DNA of 64,000 nucleotides from JBKPNJ01 sp963695705 (GCA_963695705.1 CAVOHB010000009.1:1178001-1242000); one strand, 5' to 3'. Shown: positions 54,457 through 63,986, numbered from the stretch's first letter. Notes: a model not told the origin generated them from the letters alone. A program made the numbers and translations.

Positions 54457-54495
54457 CCTCGAACATGGACCTCGAACATGGACCTCGAACAGGGG
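54457..54495. repeat. 13-bp tandem repeat, three copies, plus a second 13-bp pair
   Basis: CCTCGAACATGGA is repeated at 54457, 54470 and 54483 (the last imperfect), followed directly by two copies of a CCCTGGAGA-type 13-mer (54496-54521). The arrays lie between the divergent LamG and membrane-protein genes. Confidence 0.75.
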
Positions 54496-54581
54496 CCCTG
54501 GAGATGGGCCCTGGAGAAACGGCGCCAAGCGCCACGGCGCAACGCAGGTGGCCAGGTCAAGTGCCAAGTAGGGTTGACCGC

Positions 54582-56747
54582 GTGACGAAGGCCGAGCGTG
54601 CCGGTGACCCGGCGAGCACGACCTCGCCAGCCATCGGCGTTCTGGCCGGCTCACAGTCGTGGACAGAACGCTGGCACACGATCAACCGTCCTTCGGTGTC
54701 CCGCGGTTGTGAGCTTGTCCTCGACCTGGCCGTGGTTGTGCTGGCCACCTGGACGGTCGTCTACCACGTCTGCCTGCTGTCGCGGCTCGACGTTGCGTGG
54801 GCAGTCGGACTCGAGGCGATCGCCCTGGCGGTCGCCGGCGTCGTCTGGCACCGAGCGGTCGACCGATCAGAGGCGAACGTCACCGGTGGCCGACACGTCG
54901 CGCCATGGAACCTCGGCCCGTCCCCGAAGGACTCCACGAGCCTGGAGGTCGTGCTTCGATATACGACCGTCATCTGCGCTACGGTCGCGGCATTGCTGCT
55001 CGCCGCGCACATCGCCTGGACGGCCGTAGCGGCCTTCTGGCTGGTGGCAGCAGGTGCGGGGACCTACTGGGCGGTGCTGCGCATTCGCCAACCTTCGCAG
55101 CCCACCCAACCCTTGCAGGCCACCCAACCCTCGCAGCCTGCGCAGCCCTCGCCGCCCTCGCAGCCCGTGCCGCCGGCAGGCGAGGACACGGAGTCGGCGA
55201 AGTCGTCCGGCGCGCTGGTAGCGCTGGCGTGGGCAACCGCACTGGCCGTGCTGTCCACGTTCACGCTGTGGCCGAACCCGGATGATCTCTACTACGTCAA
55301 CCTGTCCCAATGGGTCGTCGAGCACGGAACCTTCCCGCTGCGCGACACGATCTTCTCCGATCTCGTGTTCCCGATGTCCAGCTGGCCGCCGATGGCCTCC
55401 TACGACGCGATGGTCGGAGCGCTGGCGCGGCTCGGCGGGCTTCAGGCGGGCACGGTGGCGTACATCCTGGTGCCGCCGGTGGCGACGTTCCTGTCTGTCC
55501 TCGCGCTGTGGCGGCTGTTGCGGGCGTGGCGGGTCAAGGCGATCGGCATGGCGCTGTCCCTGGCGCTGATCTTCCTGCTGCTCGACGGTGGGTCGGGTTA
55601 CGCGGCGCCGGGGAACTTGTTTCTGATCCGCATCTGGCAGGGCAAGGTCATCTTGTTGTGCCTGATGGTCCCGGTTCTGCTGGTCTATGCCCTGCGCTAC
55701 GTGGAACGGCCGACCAGGGATCGCGCCGGATGGCTGTTCGCCGGGGGCGTGGCGTCGGTGGGATTGAGCACCACGGCGATGTTCCTGGTTCCGCTGCTCG
55801 CCGTCGGCGGTGCGGCCCCCCTGTTCCTGCGCCGCCCTAAACAGGCGCTGCTCGGGTTCGTCGCGATGGCCGCATACCCGCTGGCCACCGGTGCGGTGAC
55901 CATCGCGGTCCATGGTCGCTCCGCGGACCTCTTCGGCACCCGTGCCCTCTACCGGTTCAGCCCGTCGTGGTTCGGGCATGAGATCTTCCGTGACGGTCCG
56001 CTCGCGTTGATCGCAGTGTCGGCGGTTCTCGTCGGGGCCTTGCTCGTCCCGCACCCCGCCGCACGAGTGACCACCGGCGTCTGCGCATTGATCACCGGGG
56101 TGACGTTCGTTCCGCGCGTCACCCACCTGTCGTTCGACCTGGTGGGCCTGGGCCCGACGCTGTGGCGGGTGTCGTGGATCGTCTCGATCGCGGCTCTGGT
56201 CGGAGTTCTCGGAGCGTGGGTCTCAGCACGGATGACCCGGCGGAGTCTTCGACTGGGCAGTCCATTCGCCCTCGTGGCGGTCTTCGCGGTCTTCGGGATG
56301 CCGATCTGGTCGGGAGGCAACGGAGTGAGCCTCGAGCTGCCTCCGCACTGGCAGCGCGGATCGCAGTCCGTCGACTCCGCGCAGCTTGCCATCGCCGCCG
56401 TCCGCCCCGGGGACGTCGTCCTGGCGCCGGAGGAGCTCGCCGTCACCATCGACGTGATCACCACCAGGGTCAAGACGGTCGCGCCTCGTGACTACTTCAT
56501 GGACTACCTCAAAGACGACCCGAGCTTCCACTACGAGGCCCGCCAGCGGCTGGTCGACTTCGCAAACCTCGTCATCGGCAGAGTGGAGACACCCGCGGTG
56601 GCCAGGGCGCTGACGTTGCTGGACGTGGACGAGGTTCTGTCTTCCCGTCGGGTCGCACGACCGGTTCAGGTTCCTGAAGGCGCAGGGGTACCGCGAGGCC
56701 GTCCGGTCGGATTCGAACCGATGCTTCACCCGGTGACTCGCCGCTGA
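54582..56747 (+). CDS. Large polytopic membrane protein, DUF6077-like
   Basis: A protein of 721 residues with about 14 membrane segments. A Gln/Pro-rich spacer (QPSQPTQPLQATQPSQPAQP) at about residues 172-200 separates two N-terminal helical pairs from the main transporter- or glycosyltransferase-C-like body. The WPNPDDLYYVNLSQWVVEHG segment with its DD pair recalls the loop of GT-C enzymes. Co-directional with the sugar-nucleotide genes after 165 bp, so a role in surface glycan synthesis is likely. The GTG at 54582 is preceded by TAGGG; an ATG further upstream lies in the tandem repeats and is disfavoured. Confidence 0.75.
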   Translation: MTKAERAGDPASTTSPAIGVLAGSQSWTERWHTINRPSVSRGCELVLDLAVVVLATWTVVYHVCLLSRLDVAWAVGLEAIALAVAGVVWHRAVDRSEANVTGGRHVAPWNLGPSPKDSTSLEVVLRYTTVICATVAALLLAAHIAWTAVAAFWLVAAGAGTYWAVLRIRQPSQPTQPLQATQPSQPAQPSPPSQPVPPAGEDTESAKSSGALVALAWATALAVLSTFTLWPNPDDLYYVNLSQWVVEHGTFPLRDTIFSDLVFPMSSWPPMASYDAMVGALARLGGLQAGTVAYILVPPVATFLSVLALWRLLRAWRVKAIGMALSLALIFLLLDGGSGYAAPGNLFLIRIWQGKVILLCLMVPVLLVYALRYVERPTRDRAGWLFAGGVASVGLSTTAMFLVPLLAVGGAAPLFLRRPKQALLGFVAMAAYPLATGAVTIAVHGRSADLFGTRALYRFSPSWFGHEIFRDGPLALIAVSAVLVGALLVPHPAARVTTGVCALITGVTFVPRVTHLSFDLVGLGPTLWRVSWIVSIAALVGVLGAWVSARMTRRSLRLGSPFALVAVFAVFGMPIWSGGNGVSLELPPHWQRGSQSVDSAQLAIAAVRPGDVVLAPEELAVTIDVITTRVKTVAPRDYFMDYLKDDPSFHYEARQRLVDFANLVIGRVETPAVARALTLLDVDEVLSSRRVARPVQVPEGAGVPRGRPVGFEPMLHPVTRR

Positions 56748-56912
56748 ATGGGCTGCAGACGCACGTCCGGGCGAGGTTCCAGTCGGGTTACGGTCCGGGG
56801 TCAGCAGCGGCGTGGCGTCCTGAGGCCTTGAGACGGCAAGATATCCTTCCCGACGACACTGGGCGCCGCGCTGGGCGGCAGACCCGCCCCACGGCGGAAA
56901 GGCGTACGTTCG

Positions 56913-58082
56913 ATGCGAATCCTCGTCCTGGGAGGCGACGGCTACCTGGGCTGGCCGACGGCGATGTACCTATCCGGCCTAGGACACGACATCGGTGTCC
57001 TCGACAACGCCGTGCGCCGGCAGTACGACCACGAGCTCGGATCCGACAGCCTGGTCCCCATCGAAACACTGCAGAACCGCGTGCGCGCCTGGCGGGAGCT
57101 GAGCGGCGAGTCCATCGGGATCTACCACGGTGACCTCCTCGACGCCGACTTCACCTACGAGACCATCCGCGGTTTCCGCCCCGATGCGATCGTGCACTTC
57201 GCCGAGCAGCGAGCGGCGCCGTACTCCATGATCGACCGGAAGCATGCGGTCTACACGCAGACCAACAACGTGATCGGGACCCTCAACGTCATGTTCGCGA
57301 TCGGCGAGATGGACCGCGACATTCACATCGTCAAGCTCGGCACGATGGGTGAGTACGGGACACCCAACATCGACATCGAGGAGGGGTGGCTGAACGTTAC
57401 CCACAAGGGCCGAACCGACCGGATGCTGTTCCCCAAGCGGCCCAACTCCTTCTACCACCTGACGAAGGTGCACGACAGTCACAACCTGGAGTTCGGCTGC
57501 CGGATCTGGGATCTGCGCGTCACTGACCTCAACCAGGGCATCGTGTACGGCCAGGAGACAACCGAGACGGCGCTGGACCCGCGGCTGGCCACCCGGCTCG
57601 ACTACGACTCGGTCTTCGGGACAGTCCTCAACCGGTTCGCCATCCAGGCCGTCCTCGGACAGCCGCTGTCGGTCTACGGCGGGGGAACACAGACTCGCGC
57701 GGTCATCGACATCCGCGACACCGTCGAATGCATCCGGCTGGCCTGCGAGACGCCGGCCGATGCCGGGGAGTTCCGGGTCTTCAACCAGGCGACCGAGTGC
57801 TTCTCCCTGGAGGACATGGCCAAGACGGTCGCCAACACCTACCCCGGCCAGGTCGACCTGGAGCACATCGACAACCCGCGGGTAGAGGCGGAGAACCATC
57901 ACTACGCATTCGTGCACACGGCGCTGGAGGGTCTCGGCCTGAAGCCGCACCTGCTCTCGGACACGCTGCTCACCTCGATGTTCGGCATCATCGAGCAGCA
58001 CAGGGAACGGGTCGACCTCGATGCCCTGAAGCCGACCATCAACTGGCGCCAGACGAGCAACCCGCCCGTCGACCGGTCGTGA
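56913..58082 (+). CDS. sqdB: UDP-sulfoquinovose synthase (SQD1/SqdB family)
   Basis: A protein of 389 residues of the short-chain dehydrogenase family. The NAD motif is LGGDGYLGWPTAMYLS at the N-terminus; APYSMIDRKHAVYTQTNN, VKLGTMGEYGTPNIDIEEGW and the active-site tyrosine and lysine in FYHLTKVHDSHN are typical of SQD1. These enzymes convert UDP-glucose and sulfite to UDP-sulfoquinovose, the head-group donor of sulfolipid and of some glycans. The stop overlaps the next start (GTGA), so it is coupled to the epimerase. A non-photosynthetic host would use it for a glycan or lipid. Confidence 0.88.
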   Translation: MRILVLGGDGYLGWPTAMYLSGLGHDIGVLDNAVRRQYDHELGSDSLVPIETLQNRVRAWRELSGESIGIYHGDLLDADFTYETIRGFRPDAIVHFAEQRAAPYSMIDRKHAVYTQTNNVIGTLNVMFAIGEMDRDIHIVKLGTMGEYGTPNIDIEEGWLNVTHKGRTDRMLFPKRPNSFYHLTKVHDSHNLEFGCRIWDLRVTDLNQGIVYGQETTETALDPRLATRLDYDSVFGTVLNRFAIQAVLGQPLSVYGGGTQTRAVIDIRDTVECIRLACETPADAGEFRVFNQATECFSLEDMAKTVANTYPGQVDLEHIDNPRVEAENHHYAFVHTALEGLGLKPHLLSDTLLTSMFGIIEQHRERVDLDALKPTINWRQTSNPPVDRS

Positions 58083-59041
58083 ACCGGGGACCGGCGGAGG
58101 TTCCTGCTCCGACCGGCGTGCGAGTCCTGGTCACCGGCGGCTCGGGGTTCATCGGCCGGCATGTCGTCGCCCACCTGCTGGCCGCCGGCCATGACGTCAG
58201 CGTCGCCGATCTCATCGCCTGTCCCGAGCCGTCCGTCAGCATGGTCACCGGTGACCTGTGCGAGCACCCGGTACGCGAGCGCGCGGTCCCGCCCGGACTG
58301 GACGCGATCGTGCATCTGGCTGCGGCGACCTCGGTCCTCGGCTCCATCGAGCGGCCGGCGCACGTCCACCGGACCAACGTCGAGATGACTGCGGGCCTGC
58401 TGGAGCAGGCGCGTCAGTGCGGAGTCGGCACATTCGTGCTCGCCTCCACGAATGCGGTGGTCGGCAACGTGGGCCAGCGCACCATCACCGAGGACCTGCC
58501 ACTGGCACCTCTCACGCCGTATGGCGGCACCAAGGCGGCCGCGGAGATGCTGCTGTCGGGATACTCCGGCGCCTATGGCATCCGAACTCCGGCACTTCGA
58601 CTCACGAACGTCTACGGTCCGGGAATGTCGCACAAGGACAGCTTCGTGCCTCGACTGCTGAGGGCGGCGGCGGGCGGCGGCACGGTGCAGATCTACGGCG
58701 ACGGGCGACAGCGCCGCGACCTGGTGCACGTCGATGACGTTGCCCGGGCGGTGGTGCTTGCCGTTCTCGACTGGCCGAGCGGACCGGTGATCATCGGTGG
58801 CAGCCGCTCGTATGAGGTCAATGAGATCGCGCAGGCGGCACGCGACGCGACCGGACTGCGGATCGGAGCCGAGACGGTGCCGCCCAAGCCCGGCGAGATG
58901 CCGGCGGTGGTGGTCGATATCGCCCGGGCCAGGAGCCGGGGCTTCGAACCGAGCATCGGCCTCGTCGACGGGCTGCGCACCGCGTGGCCCGACTTCGCCG
59001 CATCGTCGGAGCGGCAGGGTTCGGTCGATGCCCGGGAATAG
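58079..59041 (+). CDS. NAD-dependent sugar epimerase/dehydratase
   Basis: A protein of 320 residues with the extended SDR fold: TGGSGFIGRHVVAHL for NAD binding and TPYGGTKAAAEMLL with the catalytic Tyr and Lys. RLTNVYGPGM and YGDGRQRRDLVHVDDVA follow, as in UDP-glucose 4-epimerase-like enzymes. Substrate not determined. It is coupled to sqdB (GTGA) and overlaps the next gene by 14 bases, so it likely supplies a sugar nucleotide for the same glycan. Confidence 0.87.
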   Translation: MNRGPAEVPAPTGVRVLVTGGSGFIGRHVVAHLLAAGHDVSVADLIACPEPSVSMVTGDLCEHPVRERAVPPGLDAIVHLAAATSVLGSIERPAHVHRTNVEMTAGLLEQARQCGVGTFVLASTNAVVGNVGQRTITEDLPLAPLTPYGGTKAAAEMLLSGYSGAYGIRTPALRLTNVYGPGMSHKDSFVPRLLRAAAGGGTVQIYGDGRQRRDLVHVDDVARAVVLAVLDWPSGPVIIGGSRSYEVNEIAQAARDATGLRIGAETVPPKPGEMPAVVVDIARARSRGFEPSIGLVDGLRTAWPDFAASSERQGSVDARE

Positions 59042-61202
59042 CGGGGCCAGGACACCGGCAGTGCCGCCGTCGGATCACCCCCGATCCGCCAGCCGAGGCC
59101 GAGCCACTGAGCCGACTCACGCCTCCACCACGACACTCGATGGGTCGCCTGCCCATCACTCTCGTGTCGCCGCCGATGGTGCGGTGGCCCGGGCCGGCTC
59201 CCCCACTGGCGTGCTGGCCTGGTGTCGTCGCCACGTCATCTTCCTGGTGGTCCTGCTCGTGGGGGTCGGATGGCGCGTCCTCGCCATGCTGGCGTTCCGG
59301 CCGGCGCTGGTGATCGACGAGTCGCGGTCTCACCTGTCCTTCCTCAGCGGGGCACGTCCTGACCCCGCACATCCCGTCGGCTACGGGATCCTCGAGCTCA
59401 CGCCCTTGTCGTGGTTCACCGACTCGCTTGCGCCGGTGGCGGCCGTTCAACACCTGATGGGCCTGGCCACCGGAGTCGCCATCTACGTCCTGCTTGTTCG
59501 TTGGGGGGTCTGGCGCTGGCTCGCAGCCGCAGCGTCGGCACCGGTGCTGTGGGACGCCTACCAGCTCGCGAGCGAGCACCTCGTGCTCCCCGACACGCTG
59601 TTCGTCCTCCTGCTGGTCGCGGCGGTGCTCACCCTCTGCTGGCGAGCGCGACCTAGCGCCGCGGGGGCTCTCTTCGGCGGGCTGTTGCTCGGCGTCGCAT
59701 CGACCGTGCGCCCGGTGGGTGGGCCGGTTCTCCTTGTCGCAGTGGTCTTCTTGCTACTTGCCGGCTCGACGTGGCGGGCCCGGGTCGCCGGGGCACTGCT
59801 GATCGTGGTCGGCTTCGCGCTCCCGGTCGTCCCTTACCTGGCCTGGTATCACCACACCTATGGGGACTTCGCGCTCGCGCAGACCCAGGCTTCCGGAGAC
59901 ACGGGCGTGGACGGGCTGGAGGGGTTGGCGTCGTACGTCGGCTGGTCGCGAACCGGCCCGTCCGCCGAGCCGGGCATCGCGACGTGGCAGTTCGACACCT
60001 ATCGCGTCGACACTGATCATGTGCCGGTCGGCTCGTCACCTGGGGGCACCTTGCGGACCGGATCGGGCGCCGATGCCCTGTCCACGTACCAGACTCATGG
60101 CTTCCTGCCCGGCCCGTTCCTGTTGGGCGGCCTGCTCATCGGTCTGCTCGCCGCCGCCGGAGTCGGGCGGGCGCGGAGGTCCGCGATCCGCGCCCCCTGC
60201 CTGCTGACAGCGGCGGTCCCGGCCGGCGTTCTGATCGCAGCCGCCTGGACGGGGGACCTTTCCTGGCGGGACCAACTGCCTGCACTCGCGCTGCTGCCGG
60301 CCGCGGGAGCGCTCGGGCTCACCGCATTGCTGCGCGGCCGGCGCGGACGCGCGGCCGGCCGACCTCAGATCGACGGGGTCGACCGCGCGGCGCTGGACGG
60401 TTTCCGGAACAGCTACGGTGACCCGGCGATGGCACCGGTGGTCGTCGTGATCGCGGCGTACAACGAGGCGGTGGGTCTCCCCCGGGTGCTGGCGAGCATC
60501 CCGTCGGCGGTGTGCGGGTTGGCCACCGATGTCGTCGTCGTCGACGATGGCAGCACTGACGGCACGCCGGAGGCGGCGCTGTCCCAGTCAGGGGTCTACG
60601 TGGTCCAGTCCCCAGTCAACCGCGGCCAGGGTGCGGCGATGCGGCTCGGCTACCGCGTGGCACGAGAGCAAGGTGCGAATTACATCATCACCACAGATGC
60701 CGACGCCCAGTACGACACCGCCGACTTCCCCGTCGTGCTCACCCCCATCCTCGAGGGCTCAGCCGACTTCGTCACCGGATCACGCCGGCTCGGGCACCAG
60801 CACACGATCGACCGGTTCCGGCGGGCGGGGGTGTACGTCTTCGCGTGGACCGTGAGCGCGCTCACCGGAAGGTGGCTGACCGACACCTCCTTCGGGCTGC
60901 GGGCGATGAGAGCGGAGGTGACCGAGGCAGTGACGTTGAACCAGCCGCAGTACCAGTCAGCGGAACTGCTGATCGGCGCACACTCGCACGGCTTCCGGGT
61001 CGCAGAGGTGCCCGGAACGATGCACCTTCGCGCGGCCGGTAGCACGAAGAAGGGCGGAAACCTGGTCTACGGCATGCGCTATGCGCGAGTCGTGCTGGGC
61101 ACCTGGTGGCGCGAGGGGTGCCCCGCACCCGCCGACTCTCAGGCGCCGGCGATGCGGACCAGCCCAGCCCGCAGAGGCGCCTCCCGGACCACGAGCCGGT
61201 GA
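59028..61202 (+). CDS. Polytopic GT-C-like membrane protein fused to a GT2 glycosyltransferase
   Basis: A protein of 724 residues. The N-terminal 430 residues have about ten membrane segments and the layout of mannosyltransferase-like GT-C proteins. Residues about 465-690 are a family 2 glycosyltransferase of the dolichol-phosphate-mannose synthase type: VVVVIAAYNEAVGLPRVLAS, VVVVDDGSTDGT, NRGQGAAMRLGYRVA and TDADAQYD with the DxD motif. Fusion of a lipid-linked donor synthase with a GT-C enzyme that uses such donors is functionally logical. The ATG overlaps the epimerase gene by 14 bases. Confidence 0.85.
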   Translation: MPGNSGARTPAVPPSDHPRSASRGRATEPTHASTTTLDGSPAHHSRVAADGAVARAGSPTGVLAWCRRHVIFLVVLLVGVGWRVLAMLAFRPALVIDESRSHLSFLSGARPDPAHPVGYGILELTPLSWFTDSLAPVAAVQHLMGLATGVAIYVLLVRWGVWRWLAAAASAPVLWDAYQLASEHLVLPDTLFVLLLVAAVLTLCWRARPSAAGALFGGLLLGVASTVRPVGGPVLLVAVVFLLLAGSTWRARVAGALLIVVGFALPVVPYLAWYHHTYGDFALAQTQASGDTGVDGLEGLASYVGWSRTGPSAEPGIATWQFDTYRVDTDHVPVGSSPGGTLRTGSGADALSTYQTHGFLPGPFLLGGLLIGLLAAAGVGRARRSAIRAPCLLTAAVPAGVLIAAAWTGDLSWRDQLPALALLPAAGALGLTALLRGRRGRAAGRPQIDGVDRAALDGFRNSYGDPAMAPVVVVIAAYNEAVGLPRVLASIPSAVCGLATDVVVVDDGSTDGTPEAALSQSGVYVVQSPVNRGQGAAMRLGYRVAREQGANYIITTDADAQYDTADFPVVLTPILEGSADFVTGSRRLGHQHTIDRFRRAGVYVFAWTVSALTGRWLTDTSFGLRAMRAEVTEAVTLNQPQYQSAELLIGAHSHGFRVAEVPGTMHLRAAGSTKKGGNLVYGMRYARVVLGTWWREGCPAPADSQAPAMRTSPARRGASRTTSR

Positions 61203-62776
61203 CCACGCCGGCGCCGAGCCGATCCGGTTCCGCCGGCGACCCAGCTGCCGATCGGTCCCCCGAACGGGCCGACAACCCGGCGTTCGAGCCGGCCGACCAG
61301 GGTGCCGCGACCGCGCGAGGGCACCGTCCCTGGCTGGTGGAGCACCGGCCGTTCCTGGTCGCGCTGCTGCTTGCCGCCCTCCTTCGTCTCACGGTCCAGC
61401 TCGCGTACACGCCCGGTCTGGTCCACAGCGACGGCCCGACGTACCTGGGGTTTCTCGATACGTTCGAGCCCAGCCAGGACCACCCCGCCGGCTATGGCCT
61501 GTTCCTGCTCTATCCGGTGTCGCTGCTGACCGACAGGGTGGTCCTTGCCGCCACCATCACCCAGCACCTGCTCGGTCTCGCGACGGCCGTGCTGGTCTAT
61601 CTGCTGTTGCGTCGGTGGGGCGTCGGGCGCTGGGCGGCGACCTTGGCGACACTGCCGGTGCTGTTCGACGGCCTCGCGCTCATCATGGAGGCCACCGTGT
61701 TGAGCGACACGCTGTTCGCGTTCCTCGTGGTAGCCGCGGTCGTGGTGCTCGGCTGGCAACGGCGCCCGACGGCGTGGCTCGCATTCGCCGCCGGTGCGCT
61801 GCTCGGGCTGTCCGTGACGGTCCGGCTGGTCGGAGAGCCGCTGGTGCTGGTGGGCGTGGCCTTCTGTCTCCTCGCCGGGAGAGGCTGGAGGGCGCGGGTG
61901 GCCGCGGCAGCGGCGCTCACGGTGGGTTTCGCGCTGCCGCTCGGTGCGTACGCCACCTGGTACCACCATGAGCGCGGCATCTATGCGCTCTCGGAGTTCG
62001 GCGGCCGGTCGATCTACACCCGGACCACCACGTTCGTCGACTGCCCCCGACTGTCCGTGCCGCGGTACGAGAGGGTGCTCTGCCCGCCCGAACCGCTCGG
62101 GCATCGCTTCGACCCCACGTACTACGCCTGGCTGGACGAACGGACGCTGCCGCGACTGCGGCCGCCTCCCGGCTCGACACCGGACGATGCGATGCGCGAG
62201 TTCGGACTCGAGGCCATCCGCGTCCAGCCGTTGGACTATGCCGGCATCGCCCTGCGCGACTTTGCGCTGAACTTCGACGTCTGGCGGGGGGACCGGTTCG
62301 AGTACGCCCTGGCGAACAAGTGGCGATTCGGGACCTATCTGCACCCGAACCCCACCGAACGGCTCTTCACCGCCTACGACACGCACGGTGGTGAGCAGCT
62401 GGCCGTCCACCACCCGGCGGCAGACGTGCTGGCCGGATACTCCTGGGTCGTCTACCTGCCGGGTCCCGCGCTGCTCGGGTGCCTGGTGCTCGGGCTGCTC
62501 GGCGGGCTGGGTGTCGGCCGGGCGCGGCGCTCTGGCCTGCGATCGATCTGCCTGCTGCTCACGGTCACCGGAGCCGGCCTGCTTGCCATCCCGGACCTGA
62601 CCACGGACTTCTCCTGGCGCTACCAGGTGCCGGCGCTGGCGCTGCTCCCGGCGGGTGCCGCCCTCGGCCTCAGGGCACTGCGCGGAGGTCATGCGGACCC
62701 GGAGGCGTTGGGCCCAGAGACTGGCCCAGTGAGTGGCCCGGAGAGTCACACCGTGGCGACCGCGAGGACCGACTGA
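61199..62776 (+). CDS. Polytopic GT-C-like glycosyltransferase, paralogue of the preceding N-terminal half
   Basis: A protein of 525 residues with about ten membrane segments. It shares with the preceding protein the pattern QHLLGLATAVLVYLLLRRWG (there QHLMGLATGVAIYVLLVRWG), LSDTLFAFLVVAAVV and YATWYHHERGIYA, so the two arose by duplication. It lacks the GT2 domain. A long extracytoplasmic loop with several cysteines lies at about residues 270-370. Acceptor and donor unknown. Coupled to the previous gene (GTGA); its 3' end overlaps the convergent methyltransferase by 31 bases. Confidence 0.82.
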   Translation: MTTPAPSRSGSAGDPAADRSPERADNPAFEPADQGAATARGHRPWLVEHRPFLVALLLAALLRLTVQLAYTPGLVHSDGPTYLGFLDTFEPSQDHPAGYGLFLLYPVSLLTDRVVLAATITQHLLGLATAVLVYLLLRRWGVGRWAATLATLPVLFDGLALIMEATVLSDTLFAFLVVAAVVVLGWQRRPTAWLAFAAGALLGLSVTVRLVGEPLVLVGVAFCLLAGRGWRARVAAAAALTVGFALPLGAYATWYHHERGIYALSEFGGRSIYTRTTTFVDCPRLSVPRYERVLCPPEPLGHRFDPTYYAWLDERTLPRLRPPPGSTPDDAMREFGLEAIRVQPLDYAGIALRDFALNFDVWRGDRFEYALANKWRFGTYLHPNPTERLFTAYDTHGGEQLAVHHPAADVLAGYSWVVYLPGPALLGCLVLGLLGGLGVGRARRSGLRSICLLLTVTGAGLLAIPDLTTDFSWRYQVPALALLPAGAALGLRALRGGHADPEALGPETGPVSGPESHTVATARTD

Positions 62777-63471
62777 CCGAACGGCGGAGTAACCCGGCTC
62801 TCGACCGCCCGCGTCACCGGGACGATGATCGCGTCGTAGACCCGCAGCAGGCCCGGTCGCGGGCTGCCGACACCACCACGCCGCACGGCGAGCCACCAGG
62901 CGATCCCGCCGAGCAGGTTGACCGGGCGTACCGTCGTCGGTCGCAGCCCGGCACCGACGATAGCGGCACGGAGTGTTTCAGGGGTATAGCGGCGGACGTG
63001 GCCGACGCGTCGGTCGAAGTCGCCGTACAGCTGCATGTAGCCAGGAACCCACAGCACGATGGTGCCGCCGGGCTCGACCAGACGGGACAACGAGCGCAGT
63101 GCCCCGCTGTCATCCTCGATGTGCTCAAGGACGTTGATCGCCACCACGGTGGACACCGGGGCGCCGGTGTCGGGCAGCTCACCCGCGAGGTCGAGATGGC
63201 GTGCCTCGACTTCGGGCCGGTCGGCGAAGCGGCGTCTCATCTGGTCGACCGCGGCCGGATCCACGTCCGTGACCACGTGCCGCCGCAGGCCGGTGAACTG
63301 GCTGGCGAACTCGCCCAGCCCGGCCCCGACCTCGAGGACCGATGTCCCGCAGTGCCGCGAGATCAGCTCGAACTGGTACGCGCGGTAGCGGTGCTGGTGC
63401 TGTCCCGACCCGTCCTCGAGGCTGCGGCCGGTCGCCTGGCTGAAGGCCCCGACGCCGGTCTCGTCGCTCAC
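62746..63471 (-). CDS. Class I SAM-dependent methyltransferase
   Basis: A protein of 241 residues. The SAM-binding motif is VLEVGAGLGEFASQF near residue 46, with the acidic residue in VTDVDPAAV and motif IV in STVVAINVLEHIEDD. VGHVRRYTPETL matches methyltransferases found in glycan loci. It probably modifies a lipid or sugar of the surface glycan. The start (GTG) overlaps the gtrA-like gene stop by four bases. Confidence 0.87.
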   Translation of the reverse strand: MSDETGVGAFSQATGRSLEDGSGQHQHRYRAYQFELISRHCGTSVLEVGAGLGEFASQFTGLRRHVVTDVDPAAVDQMRRRFADRPEVEARHLDLAGELPDTGAPVSTVVAINVLEHIEDDSGALRSLSRLVEPGGTIVLWVPGYMQLYGDFDRRVGHVRRYTPETLRAAIVGAGLRPTTVRPVNLLGGIAWWLAVRRGGVGSPRPGLLRVYDAIIVPVTRAVESRVTPPFGQSVLAVATV

Positions 63472-63986
63472 ACAGGCTCCCTGGCGGACACCGGCCCGAC
63501 CGCATCCGACGTCGCGCTGGTCTCACCGCGACGGAACAGCTGGTCGAGCAGCAGGAACCGGAGCAGGAAGACGACTCCATACACCGCCAGGAACGTGCCA
63601 CCGACGAGCACCAGGCGCAAGCTGTCGGAGGTGCCGTCGTTGACCAGCGCGGCGTCGACGACGCTGGTTGTGAAGGCGGCGAGCAGAAGGGTGCCGAGGA
63701 TGATCGCGGTGTAGGGCAGGATCTCACGGGTGAAGCTGGGCTTGCCGTGCCGCCGCCAGGTCCAGGTGCGGTTGAGCCAGTAGTTGGGCGCCGCACCCGC
63801 CAGCCAGCCCAGACTGGACGCGACCGCCGGCAACGTCGTCAGCGCGCCGTACAGCAGCAGGAATGTCGTCTCACTGCAGACGGCCGCCACCACCGAGCCG
63901 GCGAAATAGCGCAGCATCTTCCCGACGAGCTCCCGTCGGGAACTCGCGCGAGCACTGCCGGCCGTGGGTGATGGGAGCTCGCGCAT
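63468..63986 (-). CDS. GtrA-like lipid-linked sugar flippase
   Basis: A protein of 172 residues with four membrane segments and the GtrA landmarks RYFAGSVVAAVCSETTFLLL near the N-terminus and APNYWLNRTWTWR in the middle. GtrA proteins move polyprenyl-phosphate sugars across the membrane for glycan decoration. Beside GT2 and GT-C proteins this completes a donor synthesis, flipping and transfer pathway. The ATG at 63984-63986 is close to the window edge, so the promoter is not visible. Confidence 0.88.
   Translation of the reverse strand: MRELPSPTAGSARASSRRELVGKMLRYFAGSVVAAVCSETTFLLLYGALTTLPAVASSLGWLAGAAPNYWLNRTWTWRRHGKPSFTREILPYTAIILGTLLLAAFTTSVVDAALVNDGTSDSLRLVLVGGTFLAVYGVVFLLRFLLLDQLFRRGETSATSDAVGPVSAREPV

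Noticed and set aside
61139..62896. Open frame of 585 codons opposite the second GT-C gene
   Set aside because: Arg/Gln/Glu-rich translation typical of an antisense shadow; the plus-strand gene has clear membrane segments and coupling.
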